Shown: positions 1 to 7,965 of the stretch, one piece after another
Layout: each line of letters opens with the position of its first letter
Position numbering within the stretch: position 1 is the first letter of the stretch
Source: JAJEAD01 sp964420925
GTDB taxonomy: Bacteria; Pseudomonadota; Gammaproteobacteria; HK1
Reading direction: 5' to 3'
Length of the DNA: 64,000 bases
Assembly: GCA_964420925.1 (NCBI GenBank)
Contig: CAYQVB010000155.1
Coordinates: 1-64,000 of the forward strand
Program-made: the position numbers and the translations under genes
The notes under the pieces: model-generated
Told to the model about the DNA's origin: nothing
Seen by the model: the letters and a program-made list of their open reading frames with translations, nothing else
Database searches by the model: none

Positions 1-108
1 CTACAGAGCTACAACGAAAACCCTCGAGCCTTGGTGTGGACAAAGACGGTCGAGGAGATCGTCGAAAAGGTCCGTCGGGGCCGATCGGCATTACTAAAAA
101 CACCTTAA
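1..108 (+). mobile_element. IS630-family transposase, 3' end only
   Basis: The reading frame is open from the window edge and ends in TAA. The 35 visible residues contain YNENPRALVWTKT followed by VEEIVEKVRRGR. This matches the C-terminal tail of IS630/Tc1-mariner-type DDE transposases, which usually read Y-N-x-N-P-x-x-F-x-W-T. The catalytic DDE residues would lie outside the window, so whether the element is intact cannot be judged. Family assignment rests on this tail motif. Confidence 0.7.
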
Positions 109-128
109 AAACCGTTTTGTTAAGGACA

Positions 129-326
129 CTACACTAGCACCCTCATCGCGGTGCGGCGCTTCACCGACGTTGCCTTGATGATCCGCTCCGATGTCGGTGT
201 CACGCTTCCCGTCTTTGTGCCCGCACTCACGGTGTGCGATCGCGTTCCCGAAGCGCTCCGCCCGGTCTTCACGACCTGCTTCGAGCCCTTGCTCGCCGAG
301 CCTGACGTCTTCTGTTTCTTGGTCAT
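129..326 (-). CDS. Small basic hypothetical protein
   Basis: This would be a 65-residue lysine-, serine- and threonine-rich protein starting MTKKQKTSGSASKGSK and ending SERIIKATSVKRRTAMRVLV. A purine-rich GAAGAG lies about 8 bases before the ATG. The composition and the closing Ser-Glu-Arg...Thr-Ser-Val-Lys-Arg-Arg segment resemble short uncharacterised basic proteins seen beside mobile elements, but no domain is recognised. It lies just after the IS630 remnant and is divergent from another doubtful fragment. It may be a real accessory gene or chance coding. Confidence 0.35.
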   Translation of the reverse strand: MTKKQKTSGSASKGSKQVVKTGRSASGTRSHTVSAGTKTGSVTPTSERIIKATSVKRRTAMRVLV

Positions 327-351
327 CGGATAACTCTTCGGGGGCAGGCAT

Positions 352-614
352 ATGGCCAGCGACACATATCATATCAAGCCGAAACCACCCATCCATGCCT
401 CCCCGCCGACAAACTCGGCGACAAGCCCCAGCAGATCCGCATCGTGCTCGAGGACATGACGGGATACGTACCGACCGCCCTACCCCCGCTCTCGCTCGAC
501 GATGCCGAACGGCTCTACGACCGCCTCGGTCTCTCGCGCGAGGACTGGACCGCGCTCGTGGCCCGGTCGATGCGCTCCGAAGCCGCCATTCCCGGCCGCG
601 GGGCGGTCCACTGA
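352..614 (+). pseudogene. Frameshifted small hypothetical gene
   Basis: An ATG behind a G-rich stretch begins MASDTYHIKPKPPIHAS. The frame then appears to slip by one base in a C-rich run near position 400. It continues as ADKLGDKPQQIRIVLED and later LSLDDAERLYDRLGLSREDW, ending at the TGA at 612-614. The downstream part has coherent amphipathic coding character although it lacks its own start. Joining the two frames gives a protein of roughly 87 residues. No family is recognised and the frameshift is inferred from reading coherence only. Confidence 0.3.
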
Positions 615-1018
615 TTCACCCGCTACTGCGCCGCCGGCCCGCCGCCCGCCGAGGTCAACCGCGCCGCATTTCGGGCACCTCGCCGGTGGTTGGCGTGCGT
701 CGCCCGGCAAGGCTGAGTCGCGGAGGACGGCGCGGACCTTCGATCCTCTCCACTCCATCGCCGCTGACGGACCCGCCATGCCTCGTTCCACAACGCTCGC
801 CGCCGTGCTCGTACCGCGACGCCGTCTCGGAGATGCTCTGCATGGACGTCCAGTACGAGGACCGCGCCGAACTGCTACAGTGGGTAGGTGCGGTCGGTGC
901 CACTGGCACAAACATGACCATTAGTGTAAACAGACCCTAGGCCCCAATGGCACGATACCCGGTGCAAGTGCTCCCGCTAACCCCCATACGCATGTAAGTG
1001 CCTGACAGCTTCTTCTTG
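615..1018. other. Gene-free stretch with a possible coding scrap
   Basis: No convincing gene starts here. One plus-strand frame near 820-935 reads coherently (RDAVSEMLCMDVQYEDRAE and onward) before running into a stop, which suggests the decayed 3' end of a lost gene. Composition changes from GC-rich to more balanced towards the right, where the minus-strand cassette ends. No terminator hairpin with a T-run was found. Confidence 0.3.
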
Positions 1019-1765
1019 CTACCTCGGTAGTGCACTTATCTCCGCAACCGCTGCTTCGTAACCGGTACTGGTCAGCCTGTAGCCAGACTTCGCTTCTCCG
1101 TGGGTAAGTTTCTTCTCGTAAAGATCACGTAGACTGTTCCGAACCGTCCCAGGATTGCGTCGACTTAGTCCTTCAATAACAGCCCCAACGGAGACCTTTT
1201 CCGGGTAGTAGCTATGCAACAGGATGAGTATCTCCGTCTTGGTGGGCACATCTGCGTGGACCAGCCTCAATCCATCAATCTCCTCCACCAAGGTGCCCAC
1301 CGGTGCTTGCACGAGCTCGACCAGCGAACCTGCCTCCTCCATTGACACCCCAGTCGCTTGACGCAGGAGTTCAGCACAAATCCAGGACGCACTGTGATGA
1401 ACAAGAGCCAGGTCATGGCTGTTCACATCGATTTCGTTCTTATGGGCGATACTGCGTTTGTTGCGAAGCGTATACATAGACCGAGCGACGCGGGCTGCGC
1501 AAATCCTTAATCCATCCGGAAGTGAAGTCCTTTCGACTTCGTTGGCAAGGTACGAGTCCACCCTAGGTTTTGCATCATAGGAGCCCGTATCAATGTATTG
1601 GAGGCACTGAACGAATGTTTCCACGAATTTACCCGGTGCGGTTCGCTCAAGCGTTTGGGTAGCGCAATCGCGCCTAATCTTCACCAAATCACCGGACAAT
1701 TCTACAGCCAGTTTCGGACCGATCTGCTTGGTAAGGACAGCCGCTAGTAGTGACTCATCCACCAA
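1019..1765 (-). CDS. HEPN-like protein with C-terminal winged-helix-like region
   Basis: This 248-residue protein is second in a two-gene cassette; its ATG lies inside the last codons of the upstream gene (11-base overlap), implying coupled translation. Residues 80-135 are helical and include RNKRSIAH (R101...H108), which fits the R-x4-6-H signature of HEPN RNase-type domains found in toxins and abortive-infection proteins. The C-terminal third, around KTEILILLHSYYPEKVSVGAVIEGL and on to YEKKLTHGEAKSGYRLTSTG, reads like a winged helix with a beta-hairpin wing. Base composition is clearly less GC-rich than the surrounding chromosome, a sign of transfer. Function is inferred; the HEPN call rests on one short motif. 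Confidence 0.6.
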   Translation of the reverse strand: MVDESLLAAVLTKQIGPKLAVELSGDLVKIRRDCATQTLERTAPGKFVETFVQCLQYIDTGSYDAKPRVDSYLANEVERTSLPDGLRICAARVARSMYTLRNKRSIAHKNEIDVNSHDLALVHHSASWICAELLRQATGVSMEEAGSLVELVQAPVGTLVEEIDGLRLVHADVPTKTEILILLHSYYPEKVSVGAVIEGLSRRNPGTVRNSLRDLYEKKLTHGEAKSGYRLTSTGYEAAVAEISALPR

Positions 1766-2282
1766 TCATCTCCATTACGCGGTTCACGCCCTCCTGACTA
1801 ACCTTGTAGAGCTTGCGTGCTTGTCGACTAGTGCCACTCTTTCTGAGCTGCAGTATAAGCATGGGCCTCCTACTCTTCATTTGCTCGATTGCGTCTGTGA
1901 TGTTTGAGAGTTTGTGGCCCATATTGTTTAGCTCCTTGTTCGCCGCAGCCCCGGTAAAGCTATCCCCTCCTTCACACTCCTGCAGCCAGTAGCCCGCAAC
2001 CAAGGCCTTCTCTCCATTGCTGTTCGGATTAGCTCTTGAGTACAGTTCAGCAAAGCTGGAAAACTCCGGAATCTGTGTGACGGAATCTGTGACATGCCTC
2101 CCTTGGTCTTCTTCACCATCGTCGCCTCTTTCAGAGGTGTCCCTACTACCTACGGCTGCAGAATCAATGCCCAATAAACTCGCAATGTAGGCCAGGACTC
2201 GGGTCCTCGCTTCATCGTCAAGTGGTTCCAGGGCACCGTGAACCGTGCGGATTGCCTCAAATTCGCTAGTCGCGTCGCTCAT
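1755..2282 (-). CDS. Partner of the HEPN-like protein, hypothetical
   Basis: This 175-residue protein starts MSDATSEFEAIRTVHGAL; the same frame is open further upstream but lacks coding character. Residues 12-40 form a helical segment ending RVLAYIASLLGI, followed by an acidic polar linker (about 41-70). The C-terminal half reads FAELYSRANP...EKALVAGYWLQEC...KELNNMGHKLSNITDAI...MLILQLRKSGTSRQARKLYKVS, which resembles a small DNA-binding helical domain with a basic tail. I recall similar proteins, unnamed, in accessory regions. It is the first gene of the pair and overlaps the next by 11 bases, so the two products probably act together, perhaps as regulator or antitoxin and effector. Confidence 0.6.
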   Translation of the reverse strand: MSDATSEFEAIRTVHGALEPLDDEARTRVLAYIASLLGIDSAAVGSRDTSERGDDGEEDQGRHVTDSVTQIPEFSSFAELYSRANPNSNGEKALVAGYWLQECEGGDSFTGAAANKELNNMGHKLSNITDAIEQMKSRRPMLILQLRKSGTSRQARKLYKVSQEGVNRVMEMIGG

Positions 2283-2710
2283 AACAGGTTCCCTATGAGT
2301 GGGTACATGCGTCCAGTATATGCGGAATGATATTCGTGTCAATGTGCATGTCTCTAGGCGAATTTGCGTCTCACGGTGCCTCGTGGAGCCAATCAACGAA
2401 ACTCTACATTCGCGTGTTTCGAGCCCTGTTGGCGCGATGCCCCTTGTGTCTGCGCTGCCAACTGGAGTGGAGGCTTGATGCGGATTGGTCATCGCTCTGC
2501 GTTTGCAGAGGCAGAGCCTTTCGGAGGCGGGTACGCCGAATGCGTACCACCTTCGATTGTCAGATCTTCTGGATGAATTGCGGGACGCCTCAAGGGAGTG
2601 AAGCACCTGTTCGCGATGTACGTAGCGAGAGAGCGGTGTCTTCGCGCGTCTGGGGCACCAAGGTGGTTGTTTTCATGCGATTTTCTAGGCTCCTCGCTAC
2701 GTCACCGTGT
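2283..2710. other. Upstream region of the HEPN-like cassette
   Basis: No convincing gene is seen. The stretch has the same balanced base composition as the cassette to its left and probably holds the cassette promoter. It ends at an IS21-type terminal sequence. Confidence 0.3.
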
Positions 2711-2800
2711 TGTTCGACGTGGAATATTGACCCCCTTGTGGTCATCCAGTTTTCCCCAGTTGTGGTCATTGAAAAGTCCCCACCCTCAGGTGATGTCTGA
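2711..2800. mobile_element. IS21-family terminal repeat region, solitary
   Basis: The segment begins with TG and carries the phased repeats characteristic of IS21-family ends. TTGTGGTCAT occurs at 2736-2745 and again at 2760-2769, exactly 24 bases apart. Each copy is followed by an AT-rich spacer and TCCCCA. No istA or istB coding sequence accompanies it and no second end was found, so this is a remnant or solo end. The family call rests on the repeat pattern. Confidence 0.45.
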
Positions 2801-3044
2801 GGGCGCTTGGGCGCGGACCTTGACGTCGGGTTGTGAGTGGAACCGGCCCGGGGCTGGCGTGGCGCGGATGCGGCGGGGGTGCGCGGGCTATCTCCCAGAC
2901 CCTGCTCAATGTTTGAACTACCGCTCAAGCCCGGTGTAGGCGGGAGTTATGTGGCGTGCGGCCATGCGCACAGCCGACCGATGCGGTGCGCATGCGGAGG
3001 CTGTACTACAATGCCGCACAGAGCGACGCGTGAGGAACGGCAGC
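2801..3044. other. Non-coding stretch between IS21-type end and parD remnant
   Basis: GC-rich sequence without a recognisable gene. It may be an inner part of the lost insertion sequence. The last 15 bases hold a GAGGA ribosome-binding site for the parD remnant. Confidence 0.3.
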
Positions 3045-3309
3045 ATGGCAAAGCGCCCCGTAAAACTAATTGTCGTTGACCACGAGAGCATCAGTATCTC
3101 ATTCACGCCCGAACGGGCCAGGTTCCTGACCTCTCTCGTCGATCGAGGCAAGTACCAGTCCGTCAGCGAGGTCGTGCGTGCGGCCGTTTCAGCGCCGGCA
3201 AGCGGTGCTGGATGCCGAGAACGATCGCGCACGCAGACATATCGAGGCCGGCGCCGACCAATTGGACCTGGGCCGCATCGTGGACGCTGAGGCCTTCTTC
3301 GAGGACTAG
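3045..3309 (+). pseudogene. parD: ParD-type antitoxin, frameshifted
   Basis: The first frame reads ISISFTPERARFLTSLVDRG then KYQSVSEVVRAAV. This is the ribbon-helix-helix start of ParD antitoxins (Ser-Ile-Ser-hydrophobic-Thr-Pro-Glu...Ser-x-Ser-Glu-Val-Val-Arg). Near 3190 the family-like sequence moves to another frame, where RQAVLDAENDRARRHIEAGA and DQLDLGRIVDAEAFFED complete a normal ParD tail up to the TAG at 3307-3309. A one-base gain or two-base loss therefore disrupts the gene. The start has a GAGGA ribosome-binding site. A parE remnant follows, as expected for a toxin-antitoxin pair. Confidence 0.75.
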
Positions 3310-3356
3310 GATGCCGAGCTGGACGCGTTCGAAGCGGCCAGCCAACCGCGCACTGC

Positions 3357-3521
3357 ATGACCCGAATCATACTTGCCGAAGCAGCCCGCGAGAACCGACG
3401 CGCGATTACCGCCCATACCGTTGTACGATTCGGTATTCGTCAGGCCCGCCGCCTGCGCGCCAACTTTGGGCGCGAACTGCACATCCTTGCTGACACCCCG
3501 ACGATTGGAACGGCTCATGCG
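3357..3521 (+). pseudogene. parE: ParE-type toxin, truncated
   Basis: MTRIILAEAARENRRAI and the following TAHTVVRFGIRQARRLRANF, GRELHILADTPTIGTAHA match the N-terminal half of RelE/ParE-superfamily toxins. The family-like sequence stops abruptly after about 55 residues, and the conserved C-terminal strand (usually F-R-Y...V-Y-E...V-x-x-I-x-H-G-A-R) is missing. It lies 47 bases downstream of the broken parD. A toxin lacking its C-terminal half should be inactive. The truncation point at 3521 probably marks a deletion or insertion junction. Confidence 0.7.
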
Positions 3522-3708
3522 AACAAGGTTCGCTGCTCACGGAGTCGAGTACCGCGAAATGCCCGACAGGACCACGGCCCCGGCGAACCGCTTGGCAGCG
3601 CTGAAACGCGACTTCCAGAAACGCTTTGCCTGGGACGATCCTGGCGACTCCGACGCCAACGTCGACACCCGGAACGACGTAGCCACGGAGGGTACATCGC
3701 AGCTCTAG
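3517..3708 (+). other. Unassigned coding scrap after parE
   Basis: An ATG at 3517 opens a 63-codon frame reading MRTRFAAHGVEYREMPDRTT then NRLAALKRDFQKRFAWDDPG, with protein-like composition up to a TAG at 3706-3708. It begins exactly where the ParE similarity ends, so it is probably the 3' end of another gene joined to parE by a deletion. No family is recognised. Confidence 0.25.
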
Positions 3709-4250
3709 ATTGCCGGCGAACCCGCCGAGGAGGAGGTTATGTAGTGCACGGCAACCTGGGACGGCTTGGCAACCGGGGAACGCTATCGGCAGCGCAGACG
3801 AAATTCGATAGGCATGTAATGAGAATCAGACCGAAGATTGCATGTATCCGGAGGACACACATGGCATTCGGCGATGTCGAAGCGACACAGGGGACATTGA
3901 AGAAAACCTGCGTACCGCCCTTCGAAGGAAGCACAGAAACGCGACCATGAGAGCTGCCCTGGAGGCGGAGAAGTAAAGAACCCTGAAGCCGCTTTAGACT
4001 CTATTGCCCGCTGGCCGATGATGGGCTGACGACACCTCTCCACGTCTCGCCCAGTCCGCCCTCGCTGGCCTACGACGTAGATGCGCATGAGCGCGGGGCA
4101 TTCATCCAGGCGTGAGTCCGATCGAGACGTGGATCGTGGGGAAGACACACCGGCCCGTACCGCCGGGCGGAATGCAGTTTTCGGTACCGCAAATGCAAAA
4201 TCTGCAGTGCCGGCCACACATGGAGACCGGAACGAAGGAGTGCGAGAGGA
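3709..4250. other. Stretch without a convincing gene
   Basis: Only short or overlapping frames with no protein-like composition are visible. One scrap from an ATG at 3843 ends ENLRTALRRKHRNATMRAAL before a TAA, possibly another decayed accessory gene. A ribosome-binding site (GAGAGGA) at the right end belongs to the next gene. Confidence 0.3.
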
Positions 4251-4517
4251 ATGGCAGAATTTGAAGAAGTCTGGACGAGGATTCAGAGTCATGCCGGTGA
4301 GGTCTATGTCCAAATTCGTGGTGGAGAGTTCACCTACGTCGCGCATGAAGGCTACGTTGTTCCTGACCGGACAAACCAGAACTTGCCGCGAGCGCACTTT
4401 GAAGCAGCGTTCGCACTTGTGCCTCTCGAAAACACCGCGTCGATACAGCACCTGAGAGGCCCCTCCTACCTGTACGCGATACTGATGGATCGGAGGATTC
4501 GCCGGTCCGACTGGTAG
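4251..4517 (+). CDS. Conserved small hypothetical protein
   Basis: This 88-residue protein starts immediately after GAGAGGA, a good ribosome-binding site. The sequence MAEFEEVWTRIQSHAGEVY, then GGEFTYVAHEGYVVPDRTN, LPRAHFEAAFALVPLE and GPSYLYAILMDRRIR, has strong coding character. It resembles a family of roughly 90-residue uncharacterised bacterial proteins that share the pattern FEEVWxRIxxHAGExF...FTY...VxPxRTNxxL...FEKAxxLVPL...GPSYxYAIL. The fold looks like a small alpha+beta domain, and no catalytic motif is evident. It stands alone inside a region of gene debris, so its partners cannot be inferred. Confidence 0.65.
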   Translation: MAEFEEVWTRIQSHAGEVYVQIRGGEFTYVAHEGYVVPDRTNQNLPRAHFEAAFALVPLENTASIQHLRGPSYLYAILMDRRIRRSDW

Positions 4518-4773
4518 CTGGTTCGCCGAAGTGGAAACGAGTTGGTGCCCAGACAGCTATTCAACCATGCATGTTCCCGAACACAAGCAGTCCCGCCAGA
4601 AAGGCATCCGCCCGAACGCTCTTTCGCACACTGGAGTTGGGCGAGTAGAGGCGCCGGTCGCCACAGCATTGCCACCATCGCACGCATGTTCGCATGCCTC
4701 GAGCGGTGACGCCCGGAGGATATCCCCGAGCTCGAGTTCACGCTGGAACGCCAGCCAGCGCGCCCAGCATGGC

Positions 4774-5469
4774 TTACCTCTGTGTGGAATGCCGTTCGAA
4801 GTTCCAGATTGCGTAGTCCAGTAGGCGAGGGGCGACATCGAGTGCCCGCGCAGCACTGCCGACCAGTCGCTCCGCCTCCTTGGCAGAAACCCTCGGCCTG
4901 TCCAGAGCCTCGGCTACAAACCGGCAAACATGGACGTCGCCCTTCACGAAATCGTCGTGCCCTACATACATGAGGAACATGTGTATGGTCCGGTCGCCGA
5001 TTCCGGGCAGAGGGTTAAGCGTGCACTTGATCTCTTCGGGACGCCTCGACTGGATGTCCTGTAGAGTCTCGATCCCAATGTCGCGCAGCCTAACCGCCGC
5101 CCGTTTGACGTTTTCCGATCTCAAAATCCTGATGCTAGGATGCGCCGGCCAGCGGACCCTGAAGATTGCCTCTTGCAGCTCGTCCAGACCGAGGGCTTCG
5201 TAGTGGCCAATGAGATCCGACAGCGTCTCTTGGTCACCTACAGGCGGGAGAGTCGTCTTATCCCGCCTGACCCGGTTGAGCGAGAACCGTTGGCAATACC
5301 TCTCGACGATGGGCACCACCAGCGCGTACTTGCGATTGGCCGTGAATATGGCATCGATGAGGGCTACGGACAGGTGAGCCGGGAAAAACTCTTCGCCAAG
5401 TTCTACCCCGTTTAGGTCTATCAGGCTGCGCACCCGGTGCTCAACCCGTCTCACGTCATCAGTCCTCAT
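4774..5469 (-). CDS. HhH-GPD (endonuclease III-like) DNA repair protein
   Basis: The 231-residue form starts MRTDDVRRVE behind GGAGAG, preferred over an ATG 16 codons upstream. The helix-hairpin-helix reads LPGIGDRT (residues 154-161), followed by the conserved Asp in KGDVHV (D178), the catalytic acid of the HhH-GPD superfamily. The Lys that makes EndoIII and OGG enzymes bifunctional is Arg160 here, and no four-cysteine iron-sulphur loop follows, so a monofunctional glycosylase or specialised base-excision enzyme is more likely than classical Nth. The N-terminal 90 residues are helical and unassigned. Substrate is unknown. The gene stands alone beside the accessory island. Confidence 0.65.
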   Translation of the reverse strand: MRTDDVRRVEHRVRSLIDLNGVELGEEFFPAHLSVALIDAIFTANRKYALVVPIVERYCQRFSLNRVRRDKTTLPPVGDQETLSDLIGHYEALGLDELQEAIFRVRWPAHPSIRILRSENVKRAAVRLRDIGIETLQDIQSRRPEEIKCTLNPLPGIGDRTIHMFLMYVGHDDFVKGDVHVCRFVAEALDRPRVSAKEAERLVGSAARALDVAPRLLDYAIWNFERHSTQR

Positions 5470-5597
5470 TGGTATCTCTCCAGGACTCTCGGGGGTGGCT
5501 CCAATGCCCCATGACACTACAGGGCTACACGCTCAGACAACAAGGGAGGGCCTGCTGGATCAACGCAGCATAGTCCAATAGGCACGGAACAGGGTTG

Positions 5598-5713
5598 TCA
5601 CTTCACCTCGGGCCGCCTCCTGCCCAGATACGCTTCCGCCAGCTCGAACAGGTGTGCGGCATCGCCAAGCACAGAGAACGCAGCAGGACCCTTCGACGTC
5701 TCATCCTTCAGAA
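5598..5713 (-). other. Coding scrap downstream of the symporter
   Basis: Just past the symporter stop, a different frame reads LKDETSKGPAAFSVLGDAAH then LFELAEAYLGRRRPEVK and a stop. The opening resembles the K-D-E...A-F-x-V-L-G pattern of fold-type II PLP lyases such as diaminopropionate ammonia-lyase, but without the PLP lysine. No start codon is evident. It may be a remnant of a lost neighbour. Confidence 0.2.
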
Positions 5714-7648
5714 CCGACGCTCGCCCTCGCGATCCGGGATCGCCTGCGCCGGGGCGGTCGAGAAGTCGAGCTTGTAGGCGAGCAGCCACAGCATGACCAC
5801 GCCGAGCGCCCACCAGAGGATCTGCCAGACCCAGAGCGAGGGCGTGCCGAAGTCCCAGCCCGCGAGACCGTCGCTCGGGGCGCCGAAGATGTAGTTCCCG
5901 AGCACCGCGCCGGGACCGATCGCGAAGAACATCCACACCAGGACCACAACGACGGCGAAGGTCTTGAGGCGCGGCCTCCCCGGCGCCGGGGCGGCGTGCG
6001 TGCGCAGGAACTCGTGGTAGCGCATCCGGTGGGCGCGTTCACGATCGTCCTGGGTCATGGCGGAGCCGACGATGCAGACGAGCAGGTTCGCGGCCATGCC
6101 CCAGCCCGCGGAGTGGATGGTCCACGGCCAGCGCCCCCACGGCAGGTTGTCGCCGGTCAGGATCTGGCCGATGCCTTCGGTGAACACGACCGCAATCATC
6201 CCCGCGGCCAAGCCGTACACCGCCCCCTGACGGGTAATCCAGGGGAACCAGGTCGCCGCGAGCAGGGAGGGCCAGAGCTGGAAGGCCAGCGCCAGGGCGA
6301 GCCCTCCGAGAAGCAGCATGCTGTCGGGGGCGAAGCTCGCCAGGAGGAGGGCGAGGAGGGTGCATGTCGCGATCGAGAGACGGCCGAACAGCAACTGTCC
6401 CCCGTCGCCCGCGCCGGGCTCGAGATAGCGGAGGAAGACGTCGCGGCTCAGGATCGTGCCCACTGCGGTCATGTGGGCGGCCCCCGTCGACTGCATGGCG
6501 GCCACCCCGCAGATCGCGAGGAGGCCGACCAGCCAGGGCACGGCCTCCCCGAGCGCGTTGATGTAGCTCGGCACGAGCATGCCCTGCTGGTCCGGCGCGA
6601 GGGCGGGCAGGATCGGGGAGAGGGCCAGTCCGAAGTCGTTGACCGCGGGGTCGGCGCCGAGCAGGCGTCCACCGATTCCCGCGATGGTGGGAAAGATCAC
6701 CAGGATGAGTCCGATGAGGGCCGCCGACACCCACACCTGCTGGGGGGCGAAGGGCCGTGGACTCTCGCTCGCGAAGGCCCAGGTCGAGAAGGCGGGCGTC
6801 GCCTGAAGGCCCAGGACCGCGAACATGTAGGTGAGGCACATCACGCCGGTCCAGGATCCTCCGATCGGTGCTTCGCGGCCGAGGCCGGCGGTCCACTGGA
6901 CCACGCCGGGGATCGCGAACCAGGCATCGTGGTCGCCGCCTCCGAATCCGCGGGTGGTGCCGCGCTCGCCGATGCCGCTTCCCGCGAGCCGCGCCAGCCC
7001 TTCGTTCAACCCTCCGAAGCCGCCGGCCAGGTCGAGGGCGATCAGTCCGATGACGATCATGCCGGCTGCGAGCAGGAGGCACTGAAGGCTGGCGACACAG
7101 GCCACGGCCCGTAGCCCCCCCGCCGTCACATAGGCCAGAAGCACGAGCGCCAGTCCCCACATCGCCATGTCCCGCGAGACTGCGCCGTCGGTGACGACGC
7201 TTACCAGGAAGCCCGATGCGCCGAGCTGCAGGGCGAGGAAGGGTATGGCGAAGACCAGCGCCACCGCGAGAACGAAGAAGCGGATGGCGTCGCCGCGGAA
7301 GTAGTCGGCCAGCATCTCGGCCGGCGTGACGTAGCCGAATCGCCGGCTGAGCATCCACTGGCGCTTCAGCAGCAGCACTCCGGTCAGGGGGATCACCACC
7401 GCGACCAGGGCGATGGTCGCCGCGGAGAACCCGTCGCGGTACACGAGTCCCGGGTAGCCGATGAAGACCCATCCTCCGAAGGAGGTGCCGGTCACCGCGA
7501 CCACGAAGAGCCACGGCCCGAGCCGCCGATCCGCGAGGAAGAAAGTGCCGGCGCTCTTCGCACGCGCCCCGCAGCGCCCTCCCCAGAAGAGGCAATAGCC
7601 CCAGTAGAGCACCATGAAGGCGAAGAGCCAGACGATCTTGGCCGACAC
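5708..7648 (-). CDS. Sodium:solute symporter (SSS family)
   Basis: A 646-residue membrane protein starting at a GTG, close to the size of long SSS permeases. Hydrophobic segments recur through the protein, beginning with IVWLFAFMVLYWGYCLF. The stretch TGTSFGGWVFIGYPGLVYRDGF corresponds to TM2 and the following loop of SSS proteins, and GVAAMQSTGAAHMTAVGTI to the TM8 region that contributes the second Na+ site (Ser/Thr). The C-terminal 100 residues add two more membrane segments, giving about 14-15. The substrate is unknown; related permeases carry carboxylates, amino acids or amines. A decayed copy of its 3' end lies at 8936-9076, next to the gamma-glutamyl catabolic unit, hinting at a related substrate. 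Confidence 0.85.
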   Translation of the reverse strand: MSAKIVWLFAFMVLYWGYCLFWGGRCGARAKSAGTFFLADRRLGPWLFVVAVTGTSFGGWVFIGYPGLVYRDGFSAATIALVAVVIPLTGVLLLKRQWMLSRRFGYVTPAEMLADYFRGDAIRFFVLAVALVFAIPFLALQLGASGFLVSVVTDGAVSRDMAMWGLALVLLAYVTAGGLRAVACVASLQCLLLAAGMIVIGLIALDLAGGFGGLNEGLARLAGSGIGERGTTRGFGGGDHDAWFAIPGVVQWTAGLGREAPIGGSWTGVMCLTYMFAVLGLQATPAFSTWAFASESPRPFAPQQVWVSAALIGLILVIFPTIAGIGGRLLGADPAVNDFGLALSPILPALAPDQQGMLVPSYINALGEAVPWLVGLLAICGVAAMQSTGAAHMTAVGTILSRDVFLRYLEPGAGDGGQLLFGRLSIATCTLLALLLASFAPDSMLLLGGLALALAFQLWPSLLAATWFPWITRQGAVYGLAAGMIAVVFTEGIGQILTGDNLPWGRWPWTIHSAGWGMAANLLVCIVGSAMTQDDRERAHRMRYHEFLRTHAAPAPGRPRLKTFAVVVVLVWMFFAIGPGAVLGNYIFGAPSDGLAGWDFGTPSLWVWQILWWALGVVMLWLLAYKLDFSTAPAQAIPDREGERRF

Positions 7649-7759
7649 GGGTACGCTTCAGTTTCGCGAGGGACGCTCGATTCGGCGAGCCGGCATCATA
7701 GTCGACGCGTCTGCACTCTTCGAGACAGCCCTTTCCACATCATGCGAACTGGACCATTG

Positions 7760-7798
7760 TTGTTGCTTATCTCACCTCATAAATGAGATATGCAACAA
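7760..7798. repeat. Near-perfect 15-bp inverted repeat
   Basis: TTGTTGCTTATCTCA (7760-7774) and TGAGATATGCAACAA (7784-7798) are complementary except at one position and are separated by 9 bases. The right arm contains the ATG of the truncated ATPase gene at 7790. AT-rich arms in GC-rich DNA and the position over a start codon suggest an operator or a mobile-element boundary rather than a terminator. Confidence 0.7.
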
Positions 7799-7945
7799 TA
7801 TGTTTCCCGCACCGAACTCCTGGCGGCCACCATCCAAGGTCTCGCCGAGGCATCGGTGGTAGCGTTGCCGGGGGCTCGACGGATCGGGAAGACGACCCTG
7901 GCCGAGCAGGTGAGGTCCTCGTGGCAGGGGGCGGCGACGCTCATC
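7790..7945 (+). pseudogene. AAA ATPase N-terminal fragment
   Basis: From an ATG the frame reads MQQYVSRTELLAATIQGLAE then VVALPGARRIGKTTLAEQVR. The Walker A motif G-A-R-R-I-G-K-T-T is like that of AAA_14/DUF4143-type ATPases, which start the same way. After about 48 residues the family-like sequence ends, and a different gene starts at 7966. Only the first eighth of a normal 400-residue protein is present, so this is a remnant. The inverted repeat at 7760-7798 overlaps its start. Confidence 0.6.
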
Positions 7946-7965
7946 GGTGCGGCACGCCCACCACC

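Noticed and set aside
4081..4455. 124-codon plus-strand frame overlapping the conserved small gene
   Set aside because: It overlaps the gene at 4251-4517 in another frame, has no ribosome-binding site and lacks protein-like composition.
5654..7114. Long plus-strand frame opposite the symporter gene
   Set aside because: It is a shadow frame caused by high GC content. Its composition is dominated by Arg, Gly, Pro and Glu, and the opposite strand encodes a clear SSS permease.
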